From the NCBI RefSeq assembly GCF_030272615.1, contig NC_081408.1:613652977-613716976 (forward strand): a DNA stretch of 64,000 nucleotides, in the 5' to 3' direction. Below, one piece after another: positions 13,502 to 24,359 of the stretch (position 1 is its first letter; each line of letters opens with the position of its first letter). This DNA is from Cryptomeria japonica (taxonomy: Eukaryota; Streptophyta; Pinopsida; Cupressales; Cupressaceae). The notes beneath the pieces were generated by a model. The model searched no databases. It worked only from the letters and a program-made list of their open reading frames with translations, and was not told the origin of the DNA. A program made the position numbers and the translations under genes.

Positions 13502-13913
13502 AGGGGAGATGACCTTGTAGTTGAACACACTAACTTTGTACTTCTCAAAATCTTACATGAAAATTTCAAATCATTTCTATTTTTTACAACCTACTTGGAA
13601 AGTTTTGTACTTATAATTAAGGTTTCAAGCAACAATAACATGCTTTTTGTTGAGTTGTCTAAAAATGCTCGAAGAAAGTTAGACCAATAGTTGCACACTA
13701 AGTCCTACTTTATTGGCATATTGATGTGGCATCACATTATTTATTGTTTTTTAGATCTAAGTAATACATTTCATTCAATTATGGATACTCATCATCAATA
13801 ATAACAACTTGAATCACAACATTTGATGCAATATTATTAAAAATATTGGGCATTAAATCAACAAATGCTATAACAACTATTGAGACATGCTCAAGTACTG
13901 GGTCCTTTCCCCT
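13502..13913. mobile_element. MITE-like element, copy 1
   Basis: The left end AGGGGAGATGACCTTGTAGTTGAACA and right end CAAGTACTGGGTCCTTTCCCCT are imperfect inverted repeats (each quoted here only as a landmark). The same ends, better matched, bound the 462-bp copy at 62187-62648. Both copies also share TGATGTGGCATCA internally. It has no coding capacity. The family is unknown; no clear target duplication was found. Confidence 0.55.
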
Positions 13914-14692
13914 AGATTACTAATATTTAGAGATCACGTGTTGAAAGGCATCCATGATAATTTTCACTTAAAGAGCTATTTTTTTTTTACAAAAAATGTG
14001 GTCACAGGATCCGAGGGATTGAAATAAATGTGTAATCTAGCATTTTTTGAAATTTACCATTCAAATAAAAAACTCACCAAGAATCCATTTGGTGCATGCA
14101 ATTGATCAAAAGCAGGCTGAAGATGAACAAATCCAATGAGCTATAGTGAAAGCATCTCTCGACTGTCTCCATGAGTGAATGGAATTGCGACAGGATATTT
14201 GGTGTTGTGTTAGAGCTTCACTCTTTAGTGTAGAAATAAATAATTTACAAGTAACATCTTTATACATTATATTTAGTCTAGTCAAATGATCTTAATTTTT
14301 AATAATTCCTCTCTCAAATGGAGACTAGGAAGCCTCCCCAAGGTCTTAGGGTTGCCAAGTCGTGGCTATGCTTGGATAGCATAGTGGCAGGTGAGGTTGT
14401 TTACCAAGGTGCCTATTGTGTGTGTTAGATTGATTAATGTTTTGGTAGTGGCTACACACAAGATGGTTTTCTTCCTCATTAGAGATAGCCACTTATACAC
14501 AAACAAGTTCTTTGAATCTTGCTACAACACATGCTCTAATAAAAATTACAAAAACGAACCGCTAGAAAAATAAATCTAAAGTATCCTCATATAACCTTAG
14601 AAAAAGAAAAGGAAAATAAAAAAAGATACCCAAGATACCCACTTATACTATTTTCAAACTCGGCTAAACATGAAGCATGAGTGATGCAAGAG
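13914..14692. other. Intergenic, no gene recognised
   Basis: No gene or repeat boundary was recognised here. Confidence 0.4.
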
Positions 14693-14805
14693 TAAGGAAA
14701 AATAGTTAAATATATGCTTATATCTTTAAATGAGAACAAATCAAATAACCATCAAACAACTTAATTAATTATAACAAGTGAACTCATTAACAAATGCATA
14801 TTAAT
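14693..14805. repeat. Direct repeat R1 (about 110 bp), left of LINE-like element L1
   Basis: The block starting TAAGGAAAAATAGTTAAATA and ending in ACTCATTAACAAATGCATA recurs at 16969-17077 (R2). R1 and R2 look like adjacent units of a short tandem repeat that was pried apart when L1 and L2 inserted at the R1/R2 junction. The end of R1, from 14789, is the target-site duplication AACAAATGCATATTAAT. Confidence 0.8.
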
Positions 14806-16157
14806 AGTGCTAAGGTCCCTCCCATACCTCCTCCTTTTGCTGGTAGGCACAACTTTGCTTGTGTGGCCAAATTTGTTGTTCATACCCCCAAGGGGATTCA
14901 CCCTCTTCCTTGTGCCAACACCTCTTAGATGGTGTTTTGTGAAATTTTTACCAACGCTGTGTGTTGGTGTGCAGATTTGATGGATTTTGGCCTTCTCTCC
15001 CAGACCTCTATCATTGGGTGAGTGATTCCTAGAAGCTTATGCTTGCTCATACCATTGGGCTTTTTCCTTGTGCTAAATGCTTATTCATTGCTTCCATTGC
15101 TTCCTCTCATGATCGTGACTTGGTGTTGGGCAAGTTGTGGGCTTGGGGAGTTAACTCTCTCTTTGCCAAGCCCTGGACAACTTCCTTGAACCCTCTTATT
15201 GAACCACTTAATGTGCATTCAGTATGGGTCCACCTTCCTAACCTTCCCCTTCATTTCTGGGAGCATTCTTGTTACGAGGCTATTGGCAACTCTATAGGTT
15301 GTTTCTTGAAGGTTGATAATGCCACGTCTTCCATGGGTCATTCTATATTTGCTTGTCTTTTAATCAATTTGGATATCTCCTCGCTTTTCCCTAGGATTGT
15401 TGTTCCTATGGTTGGGTATAGGCCATGGACTCAATCGTTGGATTATGAGGGCCTCCCCTTTCACTACTGGAGATGCTTCTCAATGGGTCACTTAGCTTCG
15501 AATTGTTCTCTCTCACATCATAAAGGTGCTACTACTTGGTGGAAAGATGCTATTGCTAATCACTTGACTGTCAATGCTTCTGATTCTAATTTTGTTGACT
15601 TCTCTCAGGAGGATGATGCCTACTCCCAAAATGAGGTTGTGCCTCTTATTGCTGCTAAAGCCTCTATTGACCCTCTTGTTACTACTTTTGTGGCCTCCTC
15701 TGTCCCTGAGGCTCCCACACTTGTTGCTCTTGCTCTACAACTTTGTTCTACTCCTAGTGAATCTACTCGTAATGATGTTCTGTAGCAACAATATGTTGCT
15801 ATTCTACATTAGCAACCTAATGCTGTTGCTGATAGAAACTCTGTGGGGCCCTCCTCACCTGTTCCTTCTTTTGATATTCCTAATGACAGTGTTGCCTGGA
15901 CCATTGTTTGTCGTAGGCGGAAGGGGAAGTCTTCCCCGCTCCCTCAATTTTGGTTGTTTCTCCCCATTCTTTAGCTGGGTTTTGGGTTGTTGTAGGTTAG
16001 ATAGGTTTTTCACAATGGTCTTCTGCTTTGCTATCAAAGGTCTGTTTGACCTTGATTTGTTTTGGGTTTACACCCATGTTTTGTTTTCTCTCTTTTGTCA
16101 CTTACAGACTATTGTATAATGGGCCAACACCCTTGTTTTGTTGCTTTCTTAATAAAA
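14806..16157 (+). mobile_element. LINE-like ORF1-only element L1 (subfamily A)
   Basis: The element is 1352 bp and is flanked by 17-bp target-site duplications at 14789-14805 and 16158-16174 (one mismatch). It contains a single gag-like open frame near its 5' end, a 3' untranslated region of about 370 bp with the text GGGCCAACACCCTTGTTTTG, and the terminal tail CTTAATAAAAAA. There is no endonuclease or reverse transcriptase sequence between the duplications. The precise duplications show that it moved as this short unit. Confidence 0.8.
14840..15785 (+). pseudogene. L1 gag-like ORF1 protein (DUF4283 region plus degraded zinc knuckle)
   Basis: The protein is of the plant LINE ORF1 type that binds nucleic acid. 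The clean frame at 15039-15785 (248 codons) shows the DUF4283-like core: LFPCAKCLFIASIASSHDRD, LGKLWAWG, VWVHLPNLPLHFWEHSCYEA, GNSIGCFLKVDNATSSMGHS, then PWTQSLDYEGLPF. The zinc knuckle that follows reads HYWRCFSMGHLASNC; the first Cys of the C-x2-C-x4-H-x4-C pattern has become His. A conserved TWWKDA motif and an acidic, Ser-rich linker come next. The N-terminal part (about 14840-15038) is in other frames, so at least one frameshift lies before 15039. Similar codons continue past the TAG at 15783 to a CRRRKGK motif near 15915, so the stop is premature. Confidence 0.75.
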
Positions 16158-16174
16158 AACAAATGCATACTAAT

Positions 16175-16955
16175 TCAATCATTGGATTATGAGGGCTTTC
16201 CCTTTTGTTGTCATAGATGCTTCTCAACTAGTCACTTAGCTATTGATTGTTCTCTCTTGCGTCATAAAGGTTCTGCAACATGGTGGAAAGATGCAAATGA
16301 AGTTCATTTGATTGTTGATGCTTTCGATTCTGATGACTCTTCAAATGTTGATGATGACTCCTCTCGGGATGAGGTTGTACCTCTTACTATTGTTGTGGCC
16401 TCTGTTGCCCCTCTAGATCCTACTCCTACTAGTGAGTCCTCCTCTAGCCTTGAGGTTTCTACTCTTGCTACTCCTATTCTGCATCAACATTCTTCTCCCG
16501 GGGTTCTACAACATCAATCTGCTTCAAGTGTTGTTGTCCAACAATAGTCTTCTCCAGGTGTTCTTCTACAACAACAATCCACTCTTGACGTTGGTAGAAA
16601 CTTTGAGTGGATTTCCCCGCTTGATCCCACCTATAAGATGTTTCTAATAATAATATTGCTTGGATTGTTGTTTATCGTAGACAAAAAAGTAAGTCTTCCT
16701 GCCCCCAAATTTTTTTTTGTCAAGTTATGTGTAATTGACCCAACTTGAGTCGGGTTTCTAGCTTTCTACAATTGTGTTGTAGTTGGTTTGACAAGCCTTT
16801 TAAAAATGGTCTTTTGACTTCTTGTTAATGGCCTGCTAGACCTAACTAAGCTTGTATAGGGTCAACACCCTAGTTTCATTGCTTTTCGTTTATGTCACCT
16901 ATGAGTTGTTGTATACAAGGCCAACACCCTTGTTTTGTTGCTTGTTTTAATAAAA
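16175..16955 (+). mobile_element. LINE-like element L2, 5'-truncated (subfamily A)
   Basis: L2 starts inside the zinc-knuckle region (LDYEGFPFCCHRCFSTSHLA) and keeps the TWWKDA motif, the acidic linker, the 3' UTR and the TTTTAATAAAAAA tail. It is flanked by AACAAATGCATACTAA at 16158 and 16956. A 5' truncation with intact target duplications is what incomplete target-primed reverse transcription leaves. The open frame 16062-16547 overlaps it and is interrupted afterwards. Confidence 0.75.
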
Positions 16956-16968
16956 AACAAATGCATAC

Positions 16969-17083
16969 TAAGGAAAATTAGTTAAATATATGCTTATAGC
17001 ATTAAATGAGAACAACAAAGCAAACAACCATCAAACAACATATAAATTATAACAGGTGAACTCATTAACAAATGCACATTGCT
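16969..17083. repeat. Direct repeat R2, right of L2
   Basis: Second copy of the R1 unit. It ends in CATTAACAAATGCACATTGCT, whose last 17 bases (17067-17083) are the left target-site duplication of element L3. Confidence 0.8.
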
Positions 17084-18592
17084 AAGTTTTCTGATTTCGT
17101 TGCCGCTGCCGCTGCGATGCTTCCTGTTGCCCTAAGGCCGAATGCCGCTCCCGTCTTGCCTCCTGCTGCTGCTGCTGTCCAGCCTCGCCCAACGACTGTT
17201 GCGAATGGGAGATTTGTGGAGGCTGCGAATGGGGGCTCTGCGAAGGTCTCTATTCGGGCCTTGGCGGGGGGTCCGAGGGGTTCTTCTTCTGTGCTGGCCT
17301 TACCCTCTTCGGGGGTGGGTGTTGGGTCTGCTCCGACTCCTGGGGGCTCCCTTGTTGGCATGATGCTGAAGGATGCTCTTGTGGCTGCTCCTTGCAAGCC
17401 CAAGATCGTTCCTGTACCTGTTGCTAATACGGAGGATAGTGATATGGTGCATTCAGCGCCCTCTGATTCAGATTGGGTTGCCCGTGGTTTGGGGCCTTTG
17501 GCTTTCAGGGTGTCTGCTGATACTGAACATGAGATCATCCACAACTCCTCTGTGTTTGAATCTCATGGTCTGATTTGCAGGTTTCGGGGCTTTTGGCCAA
17601 GCCTTTCTTAGCTGCACACTTGGATTTCCCAAAGCTGGGAACCGATTTTAAAAGGTTCAGTTAACATTTTTCCTTCAACCAAGGGCTTTTTCATTGCTAA
17701 ATTTGAATATGCAGAGGATAGATCGAAAATTTTATGTACAAATCCTTTCAGTTGGGAGGACAAATTTGTTTTGATGGTTAAACCTTGGTTCTTGGGTTTT
17801 AATCCATCTACTGATTCATTTAATAAGATTCCTATCTGGGTTAGGCTCCCTAACCTTCCCCTTCATCTATGGACGGACTCTCTGCTAGAGGAAGTGGGGG
17901 AGGCTTTAGGCGAATTCCTAATGATTGATAAGGACTCTTACCAAATTTATCATTCTACTTATGCTCGGATTTTGGTTAACATTGATGCTTCTAAAGGGCT
18001 TCCAGTTGAGATAGAAATTGAATCTTCCTTGGGATGTTGGGTCCAACTGCTTGACTTTGAGGGTATCCCCTTTAGATGTCGAAAGTGCTTCCAGACTGCA
18101 CATGTTGTTGCACGGTGTGAAATAGATAAAAAGAAAAAGTGATTTGCTTCTTGGTGGAAAGGTGCCTCCTCTGAACACTATTTTGTTAAAAAGAAAAGCT
18201 TTTCCCAGGTGGTTGCACAGGTTCCTTAGGCCGAGCTTCTGGCTGCTGCCTCTGTTTTTGGTGCTCAGGAATGTGGGGATGCTTGCCGTGGCATCCCAAA
18301 TGATCGTTTGAAGAATGCTGGATATTCCTCTTTGGTGGATGACCTTCCCGCTTCCCAGATTGATGCTGGATCTTTGTCTGACTCTTCGATTTTTGCTGTC
18401 CCTGCCTCTCTGAAAGTTGGCTCTGTTCCTCCTGGTGATGGGAGGTCCTCTATTCTGGATCCATCCTCTTGGCAAAAGGTTGCTGCTAGGGTTGAGGAGG
18501 GATGGATTACTGTTAAAAGTAACAAATCTAAATCGCCTCAGTCCTCTTTTGATATGACCCTTCGTTCCCATAAGGGTAGGTCAAATTCTTGA
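17072..18592 (+). pseudogene. L3 gag-like ORF1 protein, one frame with three premature stops
   Basis: A single uninterrupted reading frame of 507 codons covers the protein with no frameshift, broken only by stops at 17609, 18140 and 18227. Order: Ala/Pro-rich N-terminus; a CRFRGFWPSLS segment; the DUF4283-like core (VWVRLPNLPLHLW-type motif, here IWVRLPNLPLHLWTDSLLEE); a complete zinc knuckle CRKCFQTAHVVARC (C-x2-C-x4-H-x4-C); a SWWKG motif; and a basic end, DMTLRSHKGRSNS. The ATG at 17072 lies inside the target duplication, so the true start of this copy may have been lost. Best-preserved reading frame of the family in the window. Confidence 0.75.
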
Positions 18593-18819
18593 TCCGTCCT
18601 GGTTGGGTTGGGGCTGCTGGTCTCTTGCAGCCTGCTGGTTTTTGTTGGGGGTACTTATTGTGCTGTACCCCATCTTTGGTTTGGCTATGTTGTCTCATTT
18701 GTGTTCTGTTTCTTTGAGTGGACTTTCAAGTTTATCTTTCGGTTCGGGTTGTAGGTCCTTCCAAAACCTGTCTTGTATAGGGTTTCGGGTCCCTTAAAAC
18801 CTATTTTTCCTTAATAAAA
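17084..18819 (+). mobile_element. LINE-like ORF1-only element L3 (subfamily B)
   Basis: The element is 1736 bp between perfect 17-bp duplications, AACAAATGCACATTGCT at 17067-17083 and 18820-18836. It is made of one long gag-like frame and a roughly 230-bp 3' UTR ending GGGTCCCTTAAAACC then CCTTAATAAAAAA. The 3' end differs from subfamily A but matches L6, so at least two subfamilies share the short structure. No ORF2 is present. Confidence 0.8.
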
Positions 18820-19616
18820 AACAAATGCACATTGCTCGCTCCTGTGTTTTGTCTCCCATGATGCATTGTAGAAGTCTCCTCCAACTCATGTTTTTTAATA
18901 AGTCATTGTGGCTGTTTCATCACTTAGGGCTTTTGTTGGGGTTGTTTTGTGTCACTTTTGCCCCTATGGATTTTGCTAGGGTCGATGGTGTTGTCTCACG
19001 TTTTGCTTCTAGGGCTATGGGTGAGGGTTGCTGGTGGTGGTTGAAGCTTTGCTCATGTGATTGGTTCTACTATTTTTATCCTTCTAGGGTGAAATCTTGT
19101 CCTCTTCTTTGTGCAAAACCCTCTCTAGTGGTGCTTTGTGGCCAAGATTTTGTAGAATATGAGGACTTTTACCAATGTAGGGGTCTACTGTGTAGATTCT
19201 TCAATCTTTGGCTCTTTTTCAAAAATTCACAAAGGTGTTGGATTTCTGGAGGTTTCTTGTGGTTGGTAAGATTGAGCTTTTTCCCTATGCTAAAGGTTTT
19301 TCATTGCCTCCTTTCCCTCTTTTGAGGAAAAAAAATATGGTGTTGGGTTTGTATGGGCTTGGGAAGAACACTATCCTTGTCAAGCCTTGGTAAACCGCCT
19401 TTAGCCCTCTTATTGAACCATTAAATATGCACACATGATGTGGCTTAGACTTGCGAACCTCCCTCTACATTTTTGGAAGGTTTCTTGTTATGAGGCCATT
19501 GGTAACTTTATTGGTTGCTTCTTTAACATTGATAATTTTACTTTATAAATGAGGCACTCTATATTTGCTCGTATTTTGGTGGATATTGATATCTCCAAGT
19601 CTCTTCATGGAGATAT

Positions 19617-21707
19617 TGTAACAAGCAAAATCTAAGCAATTGAAAATATTGAAAATTTAAACAAATTAACTTAAATATAAATTTTATGAATTTAGCTTTG
19701 ACTTTTTTTTTTTGAAAGAGAAGAACATGATTTTGTCTAGAAGTATAATCAACATCTATTCATGAATCAACACATAAGTATAAACAAAATATGAAACTAA
19801 CTGATAATATCTACTAATTAAATAATTCAAGAGAGGTTTGGTGGTTAGATCTTCTTGGATTCATTCTAAACCTTTAAGTAATCTTTGCAATACTGATAAG
19901 AGGTAAAATATCATCATGGTGATTTTCGCTCAACCACAAACCCGACCCTTTGTAGGGTATAAATAGATGTTGGATCTAATGCCATCTAAGACCGGTATTT
20001 GACCCTACACAACCCTAATCGATCACACACCATAGCCAACTCCTAAATAGTATGAACTATCTCTCTGGACCAAATGAACCGACTGACACATGCACTTTGT
20101 AGCATCACCTTGACTAATAGTTTTTTATAAGTTTGCCACACGTTAATGTTTGTAGTCACCGTTGATCACCCTACTTGGCTAGACCAAAACAAGTGAAGAT
20201 TTCCAAGCCATCAAATCTGTGTCTTATGCTAACTGCATACTGACTATTTTTGAGGCTTACTAGACATATGTTTTTGACTTAAAAAAAGCATACGGGTCAA
20301 AATAAGCTCATAGTTAATATTCATTCTTTATGGAACCACCTATCATTTATTTAATTACTTGGTTGATTTTATTTGCTAATTCCATCCTTGTGCTCACGAG
20401 CTAACATCCTGCTCTCTCATGTTCACAGGTATGAAATCTCAGCCTGATAAGTATGCCGAATTATCTCTTCCTCATAAATATGTTCCAAATTCTTCATCAG
20501 GTCAGGGTAGTTTCAATTTGCAGCAGTCATGAGTATTTACAATTTGCAGTAGTCATATAACCCTATGTTGTATTTTAAAAGGATTCTTCTGTTTGACTGA
20601 AGAGCTATGCCTCCTTCCCTTCTCTACTGGCTACGACTGTAAAAGCACTTAGCTTTTTACTGTTCTTTCACAAAAATAATTTCAGAGCTTCTTTTTTATC
20701 GTATGAGATAAACCGTGTTTTTGAAAGACTAAATCCCCTTTCTGTATATAACCCACGGACTTCAAACTGTTCCCAATTCAATAGATAGCAAACGGTTTTC
20801 TGCATTTCGTATCGTTTCTAGCCAATTTATATTTCATTAACATTGAATTTCACTTCTTTTCCTCGGATTCTCATTCCAGTGAGCGATAAATCCATTCCCT
20901 TCGCATTGGAAAGGCAGCGATAACAAATATGTTTAAAAGAATGCAACTTTAATTCATTCACATCGACTTTAAAGCCCATAGTTCTTTTATTACGCTTGCA
21001 CCTTAACTTCTTACAAAGTTTGAGATGTTCATATAATACAAGACTCAAATTCGTAAAGCAAGGTCCATTGGACCCAAGTCGTGGACGTGTTCTTTTATAT
21101 ATATATATATATGCTAACTATCACACAACATCACATACACATATATCCATTATATTTACACGTAATCATGTATGTATTTGTTCTTATATCACATGAATCA
21201 TTAAGGGTAAAAAAGGATCATAATTAACTTACTAGAATGTTTACAATTTTAAAATTTGCTTTAAAGAATGTCATAGTCCATAACAAGGATGCAACAACCC
21301 TATCTACTAGATTGACCATCTAGGGTTAACCAGGATAGGCAATGAGTTGACGACTCCACACCCTAACCCTAACTCAACATAACAAGTCTTAAACTTACAG
21401 GATTAGGGTTCCAAATAGTATTAGGTCTTTCATCTATTACCTCCTATTCGTGATGATACATTCCTTTCCTTCTCAGACAATGACAAATTCCTTGCATCCA
21501 CTAGGTCAAAATCATATAGTTAGTTCGAAATCTCATCGCAAATCTAGCACATACATAAACATAATAAAAATTAGCTCATATAAACATAAGGATTTAGAAC
21601 AAAATCAAATGCATGTGCATTGCAAATACCTATTCAACAATATAAAGCAACATGTATCAAATCATTTAAACATTATCAAAACATGAGGGCACAAGAGGGA
21701 TGTAACA
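19617..21707 (-). mobile_element. Probable solo LTR (about 2.1 kb) inside L4
   Basis: The LINE reading frame breaks at 19616 and resumes at 21708. The insert begins TGTAACAAGC and ends GGGATGTAACA, so on the minus strand it runs TGTTACATCCC to CTTGTTACA, typical LTR-type TG...CA ends. It holds no coding similarity. A (TA)n run lies at 21093-21113. No convincing 5-bp duplication is seen (GATAT versus AATGT), so insertion was followed by change or the ends are off by a few bases. The part at 19.9 kb resembles the sequence at 63.7 kb. Confidence 0.55.
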
Positions 21708-22381
21708 AATGTGGTTTTGATGGTTGTGGATAGGTCTTGGACTCAAACTTTTAATTATGTGGACCTCCCTTGAAATGATGTTAGTGATCCTGCATCAATC
21801 ACCTAGGTATAGATTGTCCTTTCTCATGTCGCTATGTTGTGGAAGACTGCTAATGGAGAGCACTTAACTATCCATTCTCTCGATTCTTTGTCGGATGACA
21901 CCTCCCAATATGTGGATGTGTCTCTTTCTTCTAGTGTAACTCTGATGTGCTCATACTCTGTTATGGAACCTCCTACCCTCTCCTTCCAGACCATCCTACC
22001 TTTAGCTCTACACCAATTCCAGACTCCTGGTAAATGGTCACCTTTCTCCTTGTTCTTCTTCTCATGCTGACAGAGATGATAATAGCACTTGGACTATTGG
22101 GATGATAATATCACTTGGACTATTGTTAGTAGGAGGAAAGGTATTTCTTTTTCCTCTCCCCAAATTCATACTCGAGTTATGGGTGAAAGGTCAACTTGCT
22201 CCTAACCTAGCATTCTCTAAGTGCGACCTTGGTAGTCCTTCTCTCTTTTATTCGTTTTCTTTTTTGGCAGCTTGGCTACAATGGTTTCGTCTCTTGTTTG
22301 TGATGTTCCCTTGTTGTTTATGGCCGCTTAGGGTTTTCTTTATCTACGATAGTTGTTGTATAGGGTTGATACCTTGGTTTC

Positions 22382-23613
22382 TGATGCAGAGCATCTATCA
22401 CAAACCATAAAAACCTTCATTCAAGGGTATTACAGACCCAAAAATAATACAAGACCTTCAACTTGAATCAAGAGGCATATAAAAAGATAAAACATTCTTC
22501 TCAACTCCAAACCAATTTCAAAGGTTATATTCTATCCCTACAAAACTTCATGCAAGATTTCAAATCATAATATTCACCATAACATGAGAGAACAAATTCT
22601 TTATTGCCATTGAATACCCTAGTTCAGGGTTTCATCCTTTAAAAACTGTTTTTACCAAAATAATCACAAATTATTCAATTCTTAACCAAATTAAGTTAAA
22701 AAAAAGCACTAGAAAGAGGATTCAGCTACATTTCCAATACATATAGCCTTTCTTCATTATCATCCCTCATGTGACCACAACAAATGCTGCAACCAGACTG
22801 CTACTGCCTTCACCAGTCTGCCTTTCACCATGAACTGTAACAAACAGTCATCAATAAGTTTTTAAATATTAATCATACAGAAAATCGCTTCGGTAAGACT
22901 TTATATTACTGAGTTAAAAAACTTCTCTGACATTTATAGCCAGATCCAATGGTTAAATAAAAAGTTATGAGGATATTTCCCAAAACGGGTAACCCTTGGC
23001 AAGGTTTTGACAATTTTTGTAAAAACAAACATATCTTGCCAAATACGCCACAAAAATGAATAAGAAAGGATTCATCTGAAATATATCTCATTAATATATC
23101 ATTAAAAAACGTCTACATATAAAATTACACCAAATGTGATCCTCCATGGATCTATGACAATCACAGATTCCTTAAAACCTTATGATAGTTTGAGGGTTTG
23201 ATGGATAATCTTTGTCAAATCCCCTCCAAACTTCTCTACCCCCTTGATTTCGACCAAAAATGGTTTTATAAACCATTTCCAACTCCTTCCTAACTACTCT
23301 AACCACCTCATGACCAATGGATTTCATTTTTACACTTTTGTTGCACTTTTTGGCAATGTTGCAACTTTACAATTTTTATAATTTTTGTATTTTTGACATA
23401 AATGATTCTAACCCTTACATGGACACTTTTAACACTTCAAGATGGACCAAATATGATATCTTTGGATAAAATGTCTCATTTATCCTTACATATTATGATT
23501 CAATGGAATCAAATAACCTTAATACATTATGAATGACTCAAATACAATAAAATTGCTCATATTATGACTTTTGACCTTCTGGTATGCTTGTGTGCTTAGG
23601 TGCCTCTGCACCA
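22382..23613. mobile_element. Probable solo LTR (1232 bp) inside L4
   Basis: The insert starts TGATGCAGAG and ends CTCTGCACCA, a 10-bp inverted repeat with one mismatch and TG...CA termini. GTTTC (22377) and ATTTC (23614) flank it, a 5-bp duplication with one mismatch. It has no coding content. Strand is undetermined. Confidence 0.5.
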
Positions 23614-23708
23614 ATTTCTCACCCCACTTCATCTATTTCTTACTTTTGTACAAGGGTATGAACCCTTTCAAAATCCTTTCTTACCTTAATAAAAAACAAA
23701 TGCACATT

Positions 23709-24340
23709 AAGCACACAAATGTTGTTTGTGGGGAAAAAATCTTGCAAATTACACTTCTTATAACCAAGCAAGACCAATAAACTCTCCACTAAACTTCTCA
23801 GACAATAAGAGTCAATGTCTCTAGCTCTATTACAACTCTCGCCCAAAATGTCCAACTTGTATAATGACATGTGGGCTTGCTTATATAGAGATCTAGGCCT
23901 ATGATGAAAATAATACTCCTAAGTTATCTGCAGTGAAGTGATTTGCAAATAATATAATGAAATAATATAATATAATAGGAGTGCTCTTGAGGAGGTCCAT
24001 TATGCACAAATAACAGTAAGACATTTATAATCCTCATGATTAGATATGTATTTTTTATTTTATTTTATTTCTCGGCAATAATGATATTTTATTAATATAA
24101 AAAAGAGGTATTACAAAATTTTATAAAAAAATCCATGTCCATCAAAATTTGCTAGTCACCTTTCAAAAACTAACTACTACCCCTTTCGACATGCATCCCA
24201 AAAAAATAGAACCCACTATCCCATCATACTAATGTTTACCATCAAGTTTTACATACTCACTGTAAACATATAAACCATCTTTAAATACACAAACCTAAGC
24301 GCCTATACATCTGGAATAGAACTATGCAATTTTGTGAAAA
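23709..24340. other. Intergenic, no gene recognised
   Basis: AT-rich sequence with no recognised element. It follows the tail and duplication of L4. Confidence 0.4.
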
Positions 24341-24359
24341 ATGGACAAAAATGTATACT

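Larger units (their letters stand above)
18834..23694 (+). mobile_element. LINE-like element L4, split by two LTR-type insertions
   Basis: The 5' part (18834-19616) has ORF1 motifs: VLCGQDFVEYEDFYQ, FFPMLKVF, then LRLANLPLHFWK and ARILVDIDISKSLHG in shifted frames. The protein resumes at 21708 with NVVLMVVDRSWTQ and runs into the acidic linker. It is interrupted again at 22382, and a tail CTTAATAAAAAA ends at about 23694. AACAAATGCACATT occurs before the element (18820) and after the tail (23695), giving a 14-bp duplication. Without the two insertions the element is about 1.5 kb, like its relatives. Assigning the 23.6 kb tail to this element is an inference from the matching duplication; the tail text resembles subfamily B more than A. 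Confidence 0.6.

Noticed and set aside
15574-16119. 181-codon Leu-rich open frame
   Set aside because: Shifted-frame shadow of L1 ORF1 and its 3' UTR. The Leu richness comes from T-rich sequence and is not a membrane protein.
17065-17544. Minus-strand 159-codon open frame
   Set aside because: It is the antisense of the Ala/Pro-rich N-terminus of L3; GC-rich repetitive codons open the opposite strand.
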